From AC-32 sp035473395 (lineage in GTDB: Bacteria > Actinomycetota > Thermoleophilia > Gaiellales > Gaiellaceae), in contig DATIOF010000195.1 of the NCBI GenBank assembly GCA_035473395.1, positions 1 through 22,406 of the forward strand: 22,406 nucleotides of DNA, in the 5' to 3' direction. The notes beneath the pieces were generated by a model that saw only the letters and a program-made list of their open reading frames with translations, ran no database searches and was not told where the DNA came from. Below are positions 6,767 to 14,474 of this stretch, piece by piece (position 1 is the first letter of the stretch; each line of letters starts with the position of its first letter). The position numbers and the translations under genes are program-made.

Positions 6767-7684
6767 GTGGGGGCCGAGCCTGCAGTCGCGACCGCGCTCT
6801 TTCCCGACCGTCTCGCCGAGGCGGTCGAGCGGAAGCGCTCACAGCTTCTCGTCGGCCTCGATCCCCGGCCGGACCTGCTGCCGGTCGAGTTGGCCGGCGA
6901 CGCGCATCTTTCGCCTGACGCGGCGGCCGAGGCCTGCGAGCGCTTCTGCTGCGGGATCGTGGACGCGGTCGCGCCGCACGTCGTCGGGGTGAAGCCGCAG
7001 CTGGCCTTCTTCGAGGCGCTCGGCGCCGACGGCCTGCGCGCCTTCGAGGCCGTTTGCTCCTACGCGCGCTCGGCCGGCCTGGTCGTGCTCGCCGACGCGA
7101 AGCGCGGCGACATCGGGTCGACGGCTCGCGCGTACGCGACCGCCTACCTCGAGCCGCGCGGCGAGGGCCCGCCGGTCGCCGACGCGATGACGGTCAACCC
7201 GTACCTCGGCCGCGACTCGCTCGAGCCGTTCCTCGGTGCGTGCCGCCGTCACGGCGCCGGGATCTTCTGCGTCGTCAAGACCTCGAACGAGGGCGGCGCC
7301 GACATCCAGGACTTGAAGCTCTCCGACGGGCACCCGGTCTGGCACCACGTCGCCCTGCTCGTGCACGAGCTCGGGGAGGAGCTGGTCGGCGAGCGGGGGC
7401 TGTCGAGCGTCGGCGCGGTCGTCGGCGCGACCCACCCGCGTGCGGTCCGTGAGGCGCGCCGGCTGCTGCCGCAGGCGATCCTGCTGCTGCCGGGCGTCGG
7501 CGCGCAGGGAGCGACGCCGGCCGATCTCGCCCGCGCCTTCACGAGCGGCCCGGCGAGCGCGCTCGTCAACGCCTCGCGGAGCGTTATCTACGCCTTTCGC
7601 AACGGCCAGGAAGACTGGCGTGCGGCGGCCTCGGCCGAAGCCGCCCGGCTGCGGCGCGAGGTCTGGGCCGTCTCCGGCTGGTAG
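6767..7684 (+). CDS. pyrF: Orotidine 5'-phosphate decarboxylase
   Basis: Decarboxylates OMP to UMP, the last step of the pathway. The catalytic D-x-K-x-x-D motif is in VVLADAKRGDIGSTA (Asp100, Lys102, Asp105). RSQLLVGLDPRPD near residue 25 and GVKPQLAFFEALG are typical of the longer actinobacterial/mycobacterial type, which matches the 305-residue length. LLLPGVGAQGATPADL and ALVNASRSVIYAF form the phosphate-binding C-terminal part. GTG at 6767 is used. The stop at 7682-7684 is three bases before the next start, so pyrF and the LysM gene are probably co-transcribed. Confidence 0.95.
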   Translation: MGAEPAVATALFPDRLAEAVERKRSQLLVGLDPRPDLLPVELAGDAHLSPDAAAEACERFCCGIVDAVAPHVVGVKPQLAFFEALGADGLRAFEAVCSYARSAGLVVLADAKRGDIGSTARAYATAYLEPRGEGPPVADAMTVNPYLGRDSLEPFLGACRRHGAGIFCVVKTSNEGGADIQDLKLSDGHPVWHHVALLVHELGEELVGERGLSSVGAVVGATHPRAVREARRLLPQAILLLPGVGAQGATPADLARAFTSGPASALVNASRSVIYAFRNGQEDWRAAASAEAARLRREVWAVSGW

Positions 7685-7687
7685 CCG

Positions 7688-8017
7688 GTGGAGCGCGGCT
7701 GGCGACGCGAGGCGAAGCGCTACGGCGCTCCCGCGGCGTTCCTGCTGGCGGTCACGATTGCCGTCCTGCTCGTTCGCTCCGGCTTGCAGAGCGATCCCGC
7801 CCCGGCGACGACGGGCGTGCTGACGCAGACCGTGCCGACCCAGACCGCCACGACTCCGGTTCCGGTCAAGCGCAGGCGCTTCTATCGCCTGCGAGCCGGC
7901 GAGACGCTCAGCGACGTGGCGATCAAGTACAGCACGACCGTCGCGCAGCTGATGGCGCTGAACCCCGGGATCGAGCCGACGAACCTGGTCGTCGGCCAGC
8001 GGATCAGAGTCAAATAA
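7688..8017 (+). CDS. Membrane-anchored LysM-domain protein
   Basis: A 109-residue protein with a basic N-terminus (MERGWRREAKRYG), one transmembrane helix at about residues 14-32, a Thr/Pro/Ala-rich linker, and a single LysM domain at about residues 64-108 (YRLRAGETLSDVAIKYSTTVAQLMALNPGI... then LVVGQRIRVK). LysM binds N-acetylglucosamine-containing glycans, so this is probably an anchored peptidoglycan-binding protein with the LysM outside. The pairing with the carboxypeptidase 19 bases downstream supports a cell-wall role. There is no catalytic domain. Confidence 0.88.
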   Translation: MERGWRREAKRYGAPAAFLLAVTIAVLLVRSGLQSDPAPATTGVLTQTVPTQTATTPVPVKRRRFYRLRAGETLSDVAIKYSTTVAQLMALNPGIEPTNLVVGQRIRVK

Positions 8018-8020
8018 CCG

Positions 8021-8026
8021 TAGACT
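8021..8026 (+). promoter_or_regulatory. TAGACT -10-like box before the carboxypeptidase
   Basis: TAGACT ends nine bases before the TTG start at 8036, just after the LysM stop codon. The gap is C/G-rich (GCCGCCCGC) with no ribosome site, so a near-leaderless start is the best reading. Confidence 0.4.
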
Positions 8027-8035
8027 GCCGCCCGC

Positions 8036-9151
8036 TTGAAGGGCCTCCTCTTTGCCGCCGCGGCCCTTGCGCTCGCGGCTCCCGTGCTTGCGGCTCCGCC
8101 GCAGGTGACCGGCCGCGCCTACGTCGTCGAGAACGGCGTGACCGGCGAGGTCCTCGCCGCCCGAAACGCGCGCGAACGCGTGCCGATCGCCAGCATCACG
8201 AAGCTGATGACCGTGCTGCTGACGGTCGAGCGGACGCGGCCGTCCGACGTCGTCACCGTCAGCGCTCGCGCCGCCGCCGTCGGCGAGTCGAGCGCCGGCC
8301 TGCGGGCGGGCGAGCGGCTGACCGTCCGCGAGCTGCTGGAGGCTGCGCTGATCCAGAGCGCCAACGACGCGGCCGACGCGCTCGCCGACTACGTGGGCAA
8401 GGGAAGCGAGGAGCGTTTCGTCGCGCTGATGAACCAGCGGGCGCGGCAGCTCGGCCTGCGCGACACCCACTACGTCCGGCCGGACGGGCTCGACGCGACG
8501 GGGCACGTCTCGAGCGCCCACGACGTGACGTTGCTCGCGCGGATCCTGATGCACCGCCCGCTCGTGCGGCAGATCGTCCGCCGGCGAGCGGCGTCGATCT
8601 CGGGCGGACACACGCTGCACACCTGGAACGACCTGCTTTCGAGCTACCCGGGCATCTTCGGCGTCAAGACCGGTCACACCTCGGCCGCCGGGTGGAACGA
8701 GGTCGCGGCCGCGCGGCGCGGCGCGGTGACGGTCTACGCGACGCTGCTCGGCAGCCCGGACCGCTACGAGCGGAACGCCGACCTGGGGAAGCTGCTCGAC
8801 TGGGGCTTTTCCCGGTATCGCGGGGCGACCGTCGTCACGAAGGGTCACGCCTACGCCCGCGCGGGGGTCGGCTACGGGCGCGAGCCGGTCGCGCTGGTCG
8901 CGGCTGCCTCGCTGGCGCCGTCGCTGCGGGTCGGCTTTCCGGTCGTCCGGAGGATCGTCGCCACGGACGCGGCCGAGCTGCCCGTGTCCCGGGGACAGTC
9001 CCTGGGGCAGGTCCGGATTTACCAGCGCGGCAAGCTCGTCGGGGTCGTGCCGCTCGTCGCGTCGCGCGCCGTCGCGCGTCCCGGCGTGGCCGGTCGCGTC
9101 GGCTGGTACGCGACACGTACCCTCCACCACATGACCGGGTGGTTCTCGTAG
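8036..9151 (+). CDS. D-alanyl-D-alanine carboxypeptidase (DacF/PBP5-type)
   Basis: Exported penicillin-binding protein that removes the terminal D-Ala from peptidoglycan stem peptides. The 371-residue sequence opens with a signal peptide (LLFAAAALALAAPVLA) and has all three serine-acyl motifs: Ser53-Ile-Thr-Lys56, Ser108-Ala-Asn110 and Lys211-Thr-Gly213 (FGVKTGHTSAAGWN). The C-terminal part (from about 275) resembles the beta-rich PBP5 C-domain. The start is a TTG; it puts the signal peptide directly at the N-terminus. No C-terminal anchor helix is obvious (it ends RTLHHMTGWFS). The 3' end overlaps the kinase gene. Confidence 0.93.
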   Translation: MKGLLFAAAALALAAPVLAAPPQVTGRAYVVENGVTGEVLAARNARERVPIASITKLMTVLLTVERTRPSDVVTVSARAAAVGESSAGLRAGERLTVRELLEAALIQSANDAADALADYVGKGSEERFVALMNQRARQLGLRDTHYVRPDGLDATGHVSSAHDVTLLARILMHRPLVRQIVRRRAASISGGHTLHTWNDLLSSYPGIFGVKTGHTSAAGWNEVAAARRGAVTVYATLLGSPDRYERNADLGKLLDWGFSRYRGATVVTKGHAYARAGVGYGREPVALVAAASLAPSLRVGFPVVRRIVATDAAELPVSRGQSLGQVRIYQRGKLVGVVPLVASRAVARPGVAGRVGWYATRTLHHMTGWFS

Positions 9152-10101
9152 TCGTCACGGTGACCATGAACGCGGCGATCGACCGCACGCTGACCGTCCC
9201 GAACTTCCAGCGCGGCCAGCGTCACCGCGCGAGCGCGGGGCTGACGCTCGCCGGCGGCAAGGGGATCAACATCGCCCGCGCGCTGAAGCGGCTGGGCGTG
9301 CCCGTTGTCGCCACCGGGCTCGCCGGCGGCCGCACCGGCACGCGCATCGTCGAGGAGCTGACGGCCGAGGCGATCCTGAACGACTTCGTCCGGATCGACG
9401 ACGAGTCGCGCACCTCGACGGCGATCGTCGACCCGACCGGCGGCAGCTACACCGAGGTCAACGAGTGGGGCCCGCACGTCTCGCCCGAGGAGCTCGAGAT
9501 GCTGTTGGAGAAGCTCGTCTACCTCTCGCAGGGCGCCGACTACGTCGTCTTCTCGGGCTCGCTGCCCCGCGGGATCGACGACGGGTTCTACGCGGAGGCC
9601 GTGCGCGAGCTCAACCGGCGCGGCGCGCAGACCGTGCTCGACTCCGAAGGTGAGCCGCTGCGCCTCGGCGTGCAGGCCGAGCCGTTGCTGGTCTCGCCGA
9701 ACGAGCGCGAGGCGGAGGCGCTCGTCGGCCAGGAGTTCAATGACGACGACGACTTCCTCACCGGCCTGGAGACGATCGCCGAGCTGGGGGCGAGGAACGT
9801 TCTGATCACACGGGAGTCCGGTTGCTGGGCGTTGCTGCGGGCCGAGCGGCACTCGAGCCGCTACCGCGCGATCGCGCCGCGGGTCGATCCCGTGTCCGCG
9901 GTCGGCTCCGGCGACGTGCTGCTCGCCGGCTTCGTCGCCGCGCGGCTCGACGGCCGCTCCGATGAGGAGGCGCTGCGTGCCGCCGTGGCCGCCGGGGCCG
10001 CCTCGACGCTCGAGATCGGCGCGGGCAGGTTCGAGCCGCGCGAGGCCGGCCGCCTGATCGGCTCGGTCGACGTGGCGCAGCTCGAAGCGGTCGGCAGCTA
10101 A
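9139..10101 (+). CDS. PfkB-family sugar kinase, 1-phosphofructokinase-like
   Basis: The 320-residue protein has VVVTVTMNAAIDRTLTV at the N-terminus, LAGGKGINIARALKRLG, FSGSLPRGID, SPNEREAEAL and the catalytic SAVGSGDVLLAGF with base Asp259. This pattern fits the FruK/LacC/PfkB subgroup, which phosphorylates fructose-1-P, tagatose-6-P or fructose-6-P. No fructose PTS gene is adjacent, so the substrate is left open. GTG at 9139 is chosen because the first beta strand is needed for the fold; it overlaps the carboxypeptidase end by 13 bases. GTG at 9160 is possible but would truncate that strand. Confidence 0.85.
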   Translation: MVLVVVTVTMNAAIDRTLTVPNFQRGQRHRASAGLTLAGGKGINIARALKRLGVPVVATGLAGGRTGTRIVEELTAEAILNDFVRIDDESRTSTAIVDPTGGSYTEVNEWGPHVSPEELEMLLEKLVYLSQGADYVVFSGSLPRGIDDGFYAEAVRELNRRGAQTVLDSEGEPLRLGVQAEPLLVSPNEREAEALVGQEFNDDDDFLTGLETIAELGARNVLITRESGCWALLRAERHSSRYRAIAPRVDPVSAVGSGDVLLAGFVAARLDGRSDEEALRAAVAAGAASTLEIGAGRFEPREAGRLIGSVDVAQLEAVGS

Positions 10102-10136
10102 AGCAGCTTCCGGCGTCGGCCGATATCTGCCAGGCG

Positions 10137-11618
10137 ATGAATCGTCAGCGCCTGCCTGTGGTGCTGTCTGCGGCCGCGCTGGTGGTCGCAGTCTTGAGCG
10201 CCACGCCCAACGGGATCGCGGGAAGCGCGGTCCGCGTCGCGCTGTTCGCCAAGAACGCCGCCAAGGTCGGCGGCATCGCGGCCTCGAAGAAGCCGAAGGC
10301 CGGCAAGCTGCTCCCGCTCGGCAAGAACGGCAAGTTCCCCGCCTCGGTGCTCCCCGTCGCGGTACGTGGCCCGGCCGGCCCCGCCGGCGCCGAGGGCGCG
10401 CGCGGCCCGGCCGGATCCGCCGGCCCGCAGGGCGCGCAAGGAATTCAGGGCCTCCGAGGCTTCAAGGGCGTCACCGGCCCCGCCGGCCCGCAGGGGACGA
10501 CCGGCTTGCAGGGCCCCATCGGGCCGCCCGGAGGCTTCGGCCTGCTGAACCTAGGCCGCGCGAACGTCTCGCGGGTGACCGTCGATGCCGGAGGCGCGCA
10601 CTCCTCGGTCACCGCAGGCGCCGACGGCTTCCCGCTCGTCGCGGTCTTCGACGACGCTACGAAGAGCCTCGTCGTCGTGCATTGCAACGACGCAGCGTGC
10701 TCGAGCAAGACCAGCACGACCGTCGACGCATCCGTAGCCGACGTCGGCCGCTATCCGTCAGTCACGATCGGCTCGGACGGGCTGGGCCTGATCGGCTACG
10801 TGGACGCCACCAACGGCGCGCTCAAAGCAGCCCACTGCTCCAACGTCGCCTGCACCGCCTCCACGAAGGCCACGATCGTCTCGAGCGGCACCGTCGTCCA
10901 GGACTACACCTCCGCCACGGTCGGGCTCGACGGCTTCGGCCTGATCGCGTACGTCGACAACGGCCAGCTCCGGGTTGCGCACTGCTCGAACGTGCTCTGC
11001 TCGGCCGCGACCTCGAACCCGATCGACTCGACGGCCACCGCCTACGCCTCGCTCGCCATCGGCGCCGACGGGCTCCCGCTCGTCAGCTACTTCGACAGCG
11101 GAAACGCCGACCTGAAGGTCGCCCACTGCGCCGACGCGCTCTGCGCGACCGCCACCGCCACGACTCTCGACAGCACCGGCACCGTCGGCCTCTACACCTC
11201 GCTGACGATCGGCTCCGACGGCCTCGGCCTGATCAGCTACCGCAGCGTCAGCGGCGGCCTGAACGTGGCCCACTGCTCCAACGTCACCTGTTCGACGGCG
11301 ACGACGCAGTCGGTCGACGCGGGGATCAAGGGCGAGTACTCGGCGATCACGCTCGGCGTCGACGGGCTCGGCGTGATCAGCTACTACGACGGCGCGGGCG
11401 GGTCGCAGGACCTGAAGGTCGCGCACTGCGTGGACGTGCTCTGCGACGCGGTCACCTCGGTCGCGGTCGACACGCCCGGCAACGTCGGCTGGAGCACGTC
11501 GATCACGGTCGGCGCAGACGGCCTGCCGTTCGTCAGCTACCGCGACGTCGACGGCCTTCAGGTAAAGGGCCTGCACTGCCCGAACGCCTTCTGCGTTCCG
11601 TACCTGCGGCGACACTGA
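10137..11618 (+). CDS. Exported collagen-like protein with seven HC-x4-C repeats (predicted beta-propeller)
   Basis: The 493-residue product starts with a signal peptide (LPVVLSAAALVVAVLSATPNG), then a segment of about 45 residues ending LLPLGKNGKFPASVLPV. Next come 18 uninterrupted Gly-X-Y triplets (residues 78-131), and then seven repeats of 48-51 residues to the end. Each repeat has S-x-T-x-G-x-DG-(L/F)-x-(L/F)-(I/V)-x-Y, then L-K-V-A-HC-x4-C. The HC-x4-C cysteine pairs fall at 183/188, 234/239, 283/288, 331/336, 380/385, 431/436 and 481/486. These are the only cysteines, 14 in all. Seven beta-rich repeats suggest a seven-bladed propeller on a collagen-like stalk, perhaps a surface or spore-type adhesin; that is inference. 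No anchor is visible. ATG at 10137 has only a weak ribosome site. Confidence 0.85.
   Translation: MNRQRLPVVLSAAALVVAVLSATPNGIAGSAVRVALFAKNAAKVGGIAASKKPKAGKLLPLGKNGKFPASVLPVAVRGPAGPAGAEGARGPAGSAGPQGAQGIQGLRGFKGVTGPAGPQGTTGLQGPIGPPGGFGLLNLGRANVSRVTVDAGGAHSSVTAGADGFPLVAVFDDATKSLVVVHCNDAACSSKTSTTVDASVADVGRYPSVTIGSDGLGLIGYVDATNGALKAAHCSNVACTASTKATIVSSGTVVQDYTSATVGLDGFGLIAYVDNGQLRVAHCSNVLCSAATSNPIDSTATAYASLAIGADGLPLVSYFDSGNADLKVAHCADALCATATATTLDSTGTVGLYTSLTIGSDGLGLISYRSVSGGLNVAHCSNVTCSTATTQSVDAGIKGEYSAITLGVDGLGVISYYDGAGGSQDLKVAHCVDVLCDAVTSVAVDTPGNVGWSTSITVGADGLPFVSYRDVDGLQVKGLHCPNAFCVPYLRRH
10370..10531. repeat. Collagen-like Gly-X-Y coding repeat
   Basis: Encodes the 18 triplets at residues 78-131, beginning GPAGPAGAEGARGPAGSAG and ending GLQGPIGPPG. 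Prolines and alanines are frequent at X and Y. Codons vary, so this is repetition at protein level rather than a recent DNA expansion. Confidence 0.85.
10587..11603. repeat. Seven-fold coding repeat of about 150 bp (HC-x4-C repeats)
   Basis: The seven copies have cysteine-to-cysteine periods of 51, 49, 48, 49, 51 and 50 residues. DNA identity between copies is moderate, with phrases such as GGCTCSGACGGSCTSGGCCTGATC recurring, so the array is old enough to have drifted but is still regular. Confidence 0.8.
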
Positions 11619-11633
11619 GTCGTCTGAAGACGG

Positions 11634-11642
11634 TGGTACCAT
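11634..11642 (+). promoter_or_regulatory. Extended -10 promoter (TGGTACCAT) for guaB3
   Basis: TGGTACCAT at 11634-11642 fits the extended -10 form TGnTAnnnT, which needs little or no -35. Initiation would fall at about 11649. The same nine bases precede glmS (19494-19502), and a close variant precedes rplM (17389-17397). Confidence 0.55.
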
Positions 11643-11644
11643 CG

Positions 11645-11731
11645 CCGTCCACTTGAGAGACGGCAGCGAGAACGGTTTTTCGGCCCAGGCGATCGGAACG
11701 GCGCCTGGGCCTTTCTGCATCCAGGGGAGGT
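11645..11731 (+). ncRNA. guaB3 leader: inverted repeat near +1 and terminator-like hairpin (putative attenuator)
   Basis: CCGTC 11645-11649 pairs with GACGG 11658-11662. A weaker hairpin forms from CGAGAA and TTTTCG around 11666-11682. Then GGCCCAGGC 11682-11690 pairs perfectly with GCCTGGGCC 11703-11711, followed by TTTCT. The G-rich ribosome site GGGGAGG is at 11724-11730. The promoter lies before the hairpin, so transcripts for guaB3 must read through it, which suggests attenuation. If the promoter is wrong, the hairpin could simply terminate the upstream gene. I do not recognise a known riboswitch class. Confidence 0.45.
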
Positions 11732-11738
11732 AGCGGGC

Positions 11739-12896
11739 GTGGAGATCGAGATCGGCCGGGGCAAGAAGGCGCGACAGGCGTACGGGTTCGACGACATCGC
11801 GATCGTGCCGTCCAGGCGGACGCGCGATCCCCAGGACGTCGACATCGGCTGGCAGCTGGGCCCTCACCTGCTCGAGCTGCCGCTACTGGCCTCGGCGATG
11901 GACGGCGTCGTCTCGCCGGCAGTCGCGATCGAGCTCGGCAAGCTCGGCGGCCTCGGGGTGCTCAACCTCGAGGGGATCTTCACTCGCTACGAGAAGCCGG
12001 AGCGTGAGCTGGAGAAGATCTCGAAGCTGACGAAGGAGCAGGCGACGCGCGGCATGCAGGAGATCTACGCACGGCCGGTCGAGCCGAAGCTGATCGCCCA
12101 GCGGATCGAGGAGATTAAGGCCGCGGGCGTGCTTGCCGCCGGGTCGCTGACGCCCCAGAAGGTGCGCGACCACTACGAGATCGCGCTCGAGGCCGGGCTT
12201 GACGTGCTCGTCATCCAGGGCACCGTCGTCTCGGCCGAGCACGTCTCCTCGAACGGCCACGCGCTCAACCTGAAGGAGTTCATCGCCTCGCTGCCGATCC
12301 CGACCATCGTCGGGGGCTGCGCCTCGTACCAGACGGCCCTTCACCTGATGCGCACCGGCGCCGAGGGCGTCCTCGTGGGCGTCGGGCCGGGCCAGGCGTG
12401 CACCACGCGCGGCGTGCTCGGCGTCGGCGTCCCGCAGGCGACGGCGATCGCGGACGCGGCGGCGGCGCGGGTCCAACATCTGCTCGAGACCGGCAAGTAC
12501 GTCAACGTGATCGCCGACGGCGGCATGCGCACGGGCGGCGACATCTCCAAGGCGATCGCCTGCGGCGCCGACGCGGTGATGGTCGGCTCGCCGCTGGCCA
12601 GAGCCAAGGAGGCGCCGGGCCGCGGCTACCACTGGGGCATGGCGACCTTCCATCCCACCTTGCCGCGGGGTGCGCGGGTGGCGGTCGAGCAGAACGCGAC
12701 GCTTGAGGAAATCGTGATCGGCCCGGCCCGCGAGAACGACGGCACGCTCAACCTGATGGGCGCGCTGCGGACGTCGATGGCGACCTGCGGCTACGAGTCG
12801 ATCCACGACTTCCAGAAGGCCGAGGTGATGCTCGCGCCGTCGATCAAGACCGAGGGCAAGTCCCTGCAGCAGGCCCAGCGCATCGGGATGGGGTAG
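11739..12896 (+). CDS. guaB3: GuaB3-type IMP dehydrogenase-family protein
   Basis: A 385-residue TIM-barrel protein of the IMPDH/GMP reductase family without CBS domains, matching the GuaB3 group (mycobacterial GuaB3-like). GVGPGQACTTRGVLGVGVPQ carries the catalytic Cys221. VNVIADGGMRTGGDISKAIACGADAVMVGSPLA is the phosphate-binding segment, and GYESIHDFQKAE is near the end. Cyanobacterial GuaB3 has been reported to act as an IMP dehydrogenase; whether this one does is not shown. GTG at 11739 follows GGGGAGG at proper distance. It is one base upstream of guaA, so XMP production and amination are likely coupled. The N-terminal EIEIGRGKKARQAYGFDDIA is typical of the group. Confidence 0.9.
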   Translation: MEIEIGRGKKARQAYGFDDIAIVPSRRTRDPQDVDIGWQLGPHLLELPLLASAMDGVVSPAVAIELGKLGGLGVLNLEGIFTRYEKPERELEKISKLTKEQATRGMQEIYARPVEPKLIAQRIEEIKAAGVLAAGSLTPQKVRDHYEIALEAGLDVLVIQGTVVSAEHVSSNGHALNLKEFIASLPIPTIVGGCASYQTALHLMRTGAEGVLVGVGPGQACTTRGVLGVGVPQATAIADAAAARVQHLLETGKYVNVIADGGMRTGGDISKAIACGADAVMVGSPLARAKEAPGRGYHWGMATFHPTLPRGARVAVEQNATLEEIVIGPARENDGTLNLMGALRTSMATCGYESIHDFQKAEVMLAPSIKTEGKSLQQAQRIGMG

Positions 12897-14474
12897 TTGG
12901 GGCAGGTCGTACCGCTGCCCACGCCGGAGCCTTCGCCTGAAGACCGGCCGGTGCTGGTGCTCGACTGCGGCGGTCAGTACGCGCAGCTGATCGCGCGCCG
13001 CGTGCGCGAGGCGCGGGTCTACTCGGAGCTCGTTCCGCATTCGATCTCGGCCGCGGAGGCGCGGTCTCGGCGGCCGCGGGCGCTGGTGCTCTCCGGCGGG
13101 CCGGCCTCGGTCTACGCGGCAGGCGCGCCGCAGATCGATCCCGGCCTGTTCGAGCTCGGCGTTCCGACGCTCGGCATCTGTTACGGGATGCAGCTGATGG
13201 CGCAGGAGCTCGGCGGCACGGTCGAGCGCACCGGCGTCTCGGAGTTCGGCAAGACGGACGTGCGCGCCGAGCCCGAGAGCGCGCTGTTCGCGGGGCTCGA
13301 GGCCGAGCAGACCGGTTGGATGAGCCACCGCGACTCGGTCACGGCGCCGCCGTCCGGGGCGCGCGTGACGGCCGGCTCGTCGGCGGCGCCGATCGCCGCT
13401 TTCGAGGATCCGGAGCGCGGGCTCTACGGGGTCCAGTTCCATCCGGAGGTCGTGCACACGCCCAATGGCCAGGAAGTGCTGAAGAACTTCCTCTACGCCG
13501 TGGCCGACGCGCCGCCGACCTGGACGGCCGCGGCCGTGATCGAGGAGCAGGTCGAGCGGATCCGGGCGCAGGTCGGCTCCGACCGCGTCCTCTGCGCGCT
13601 GTCGGGCGGCGTCGATTCGGCGGTCGCGGCGCTCCTCGTGCACAAGGCGGTCGGCGACCAGCTCGTCTGCGTCTTCGTCGATCACGGCTTCATGCGCAAG
13701 GACGAGGCGGTGCAGGTGGTCGAGACGTTCGAGGGCCACTTCCACGTGCCGCTCGTGCACGTGCAGGCACAGGAGCGGTTCCTCGCGCGTCTGGACGGCG
13801 TGTCGGACCCGGAGGAGAAGCGCAAGGCGATCGGCGAGGAGTTCATCCGCGTCTTCGAGGAGGAGTCGAACCGACTCGGCGAGATCAAGCACCTGGTCCA
13901 GGGCACGCTCTACTCGGACGTGATCGAGTCCGGCGGGGACGCCTCGGTCGCGGCGACGATCAAGTCGCACCACAACGTCGGGGGTCTGCCCGAGGACATG
14001 GAGATGGAGCTCGTCGAGCCGCTGCGCCTGCTCTTCAAGGACGAGGTGCGGCGCGTGGGCGAGGAGCTGGGGCTGCCGGAGCGGATGGTCTGGCGCCAGC
14101 CGTTCCCAGGCCCGGGGCTGGCGATCCGGATCATCGGCGAGGTGACGCGCGAGCGGCTCGAGATCCTGCGCGAGGCCGACGCGATCCTGCAGGCGGAAGT
14201 GCGGCGCGCCGGCCTGTATCGCGAGCTGTGGCAGTCGTTCGCGGTGCTGCCGGCGATCCGGTCGGTCGGCGTGCAGGGCGACGAGCGGACGTACGGCTAC
14301 CCGGTGGTCGTGCGCGCGGTGACGAGCGACGACGCGATGACGGCTGATTGGGCCCGGCTGCCGTACGACCTGCTCGAGACGATCTCGTCGCGGATCGTGA
14401 ACGAGGTTCCGGCCGTGAACCGGGTCGTGCTCGACATCACGTCGAAGCCGCCGTCGACGATCGAGTGGGAGTAA
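12897..14474 (+). CDS. guaA: GMP synthase (glutamine-hydrolysing)
   Basis: Converts XMP, ATP and glutamine to GMP. The 525-residue protein has the full class I amidotransferase domain: Cys95 in GICYGMQ, His182 and Glu184 in QFHPEVVH. It is followed by the ATP-pyrophosphatase domain with the PP-loop SGGVDS at 236-241 and the C-terminal dimer domain ending KPPSTIEWE. The start is TTG at 12897, directly after the guaB3 TAG. No better start exists before the first conserved strand (VLVLDCGGQYAQ). The nearest GTG at about 12951 would cut into it. It ends at 14474, next to a perfect palindrome. Confidence 0.96.
   Translation: MGQVVPLPTPEPSPEDRPVLVLDCGGQYAQLIARRVREARVYSELVPHSISAAEARSRRPRALVLSGGPASVYAAGAPQIDPGLFELGVPTLGICYGMQLMAQELGGTVERTGVSEFGKTDVRAEPESALFAGLEAEQTGWMSHRDSVTAPPSGARVTAGSSAAPIAAFEDPERGLYGVQFHPEVVHTPNGQEVLKNFLYAVADAPPTWTAAAVIEEQVERIRAQVGSDRVLCALSGGVDSAVAALLVHKAVGDQLVCVFVDHGFMRKDEAVQVVETFEGHFHVPLVHVQAQERFLARLDGVSDPEEKRKAIGEEFIRVFEEESNRLGEIKHLVQGTLYSDVIESGGDASVAATIKSHHNVGGLPEDMEMELVEPLRLLFKDEVRRVGEELGLPERMVWRQPFPGPGLAIRIIGEVTRERLEILREADAILQAEVRRAGLYRELWQSFAVLPAIRSVGVQGDERTYGYPVVVRAVTSDDAMTADWARLPYDLLETISSRIVNEVPAVNRVVLDITSKPPSTIEWE

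Noticed and set aside
8986..9002. GTCCCGGGGACAGTCCC inside the carboxypeptidase gene, similar to the palindrome at 14475
   Set aside because: It encodes PVSRGQSLGQ, which fits the normal C-terminal domain of this enzyme family (a KGQ-type turn), so it is probably coincidence rather than a mobile repeat.
6839..9130. Long reverse-strand open frame of 763 codons antisense to pyrF, the LysM gene and the carboxypeptidase
   Set aside because: It is arginine- and proline-rich without motifs, and the forward-strand genes have clear catalytic motifs. Long antisense frames are expected at this GC content. The same applies to 17815-20121, 11883-13973 and 20254-22104 on the minus strand.
9160..9168. GTG 9160 or ATG 9166 as the kinase start
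   Set aside because: Either would delete the first beta strand (VVVTVT) that belongs to the PfkB fold.
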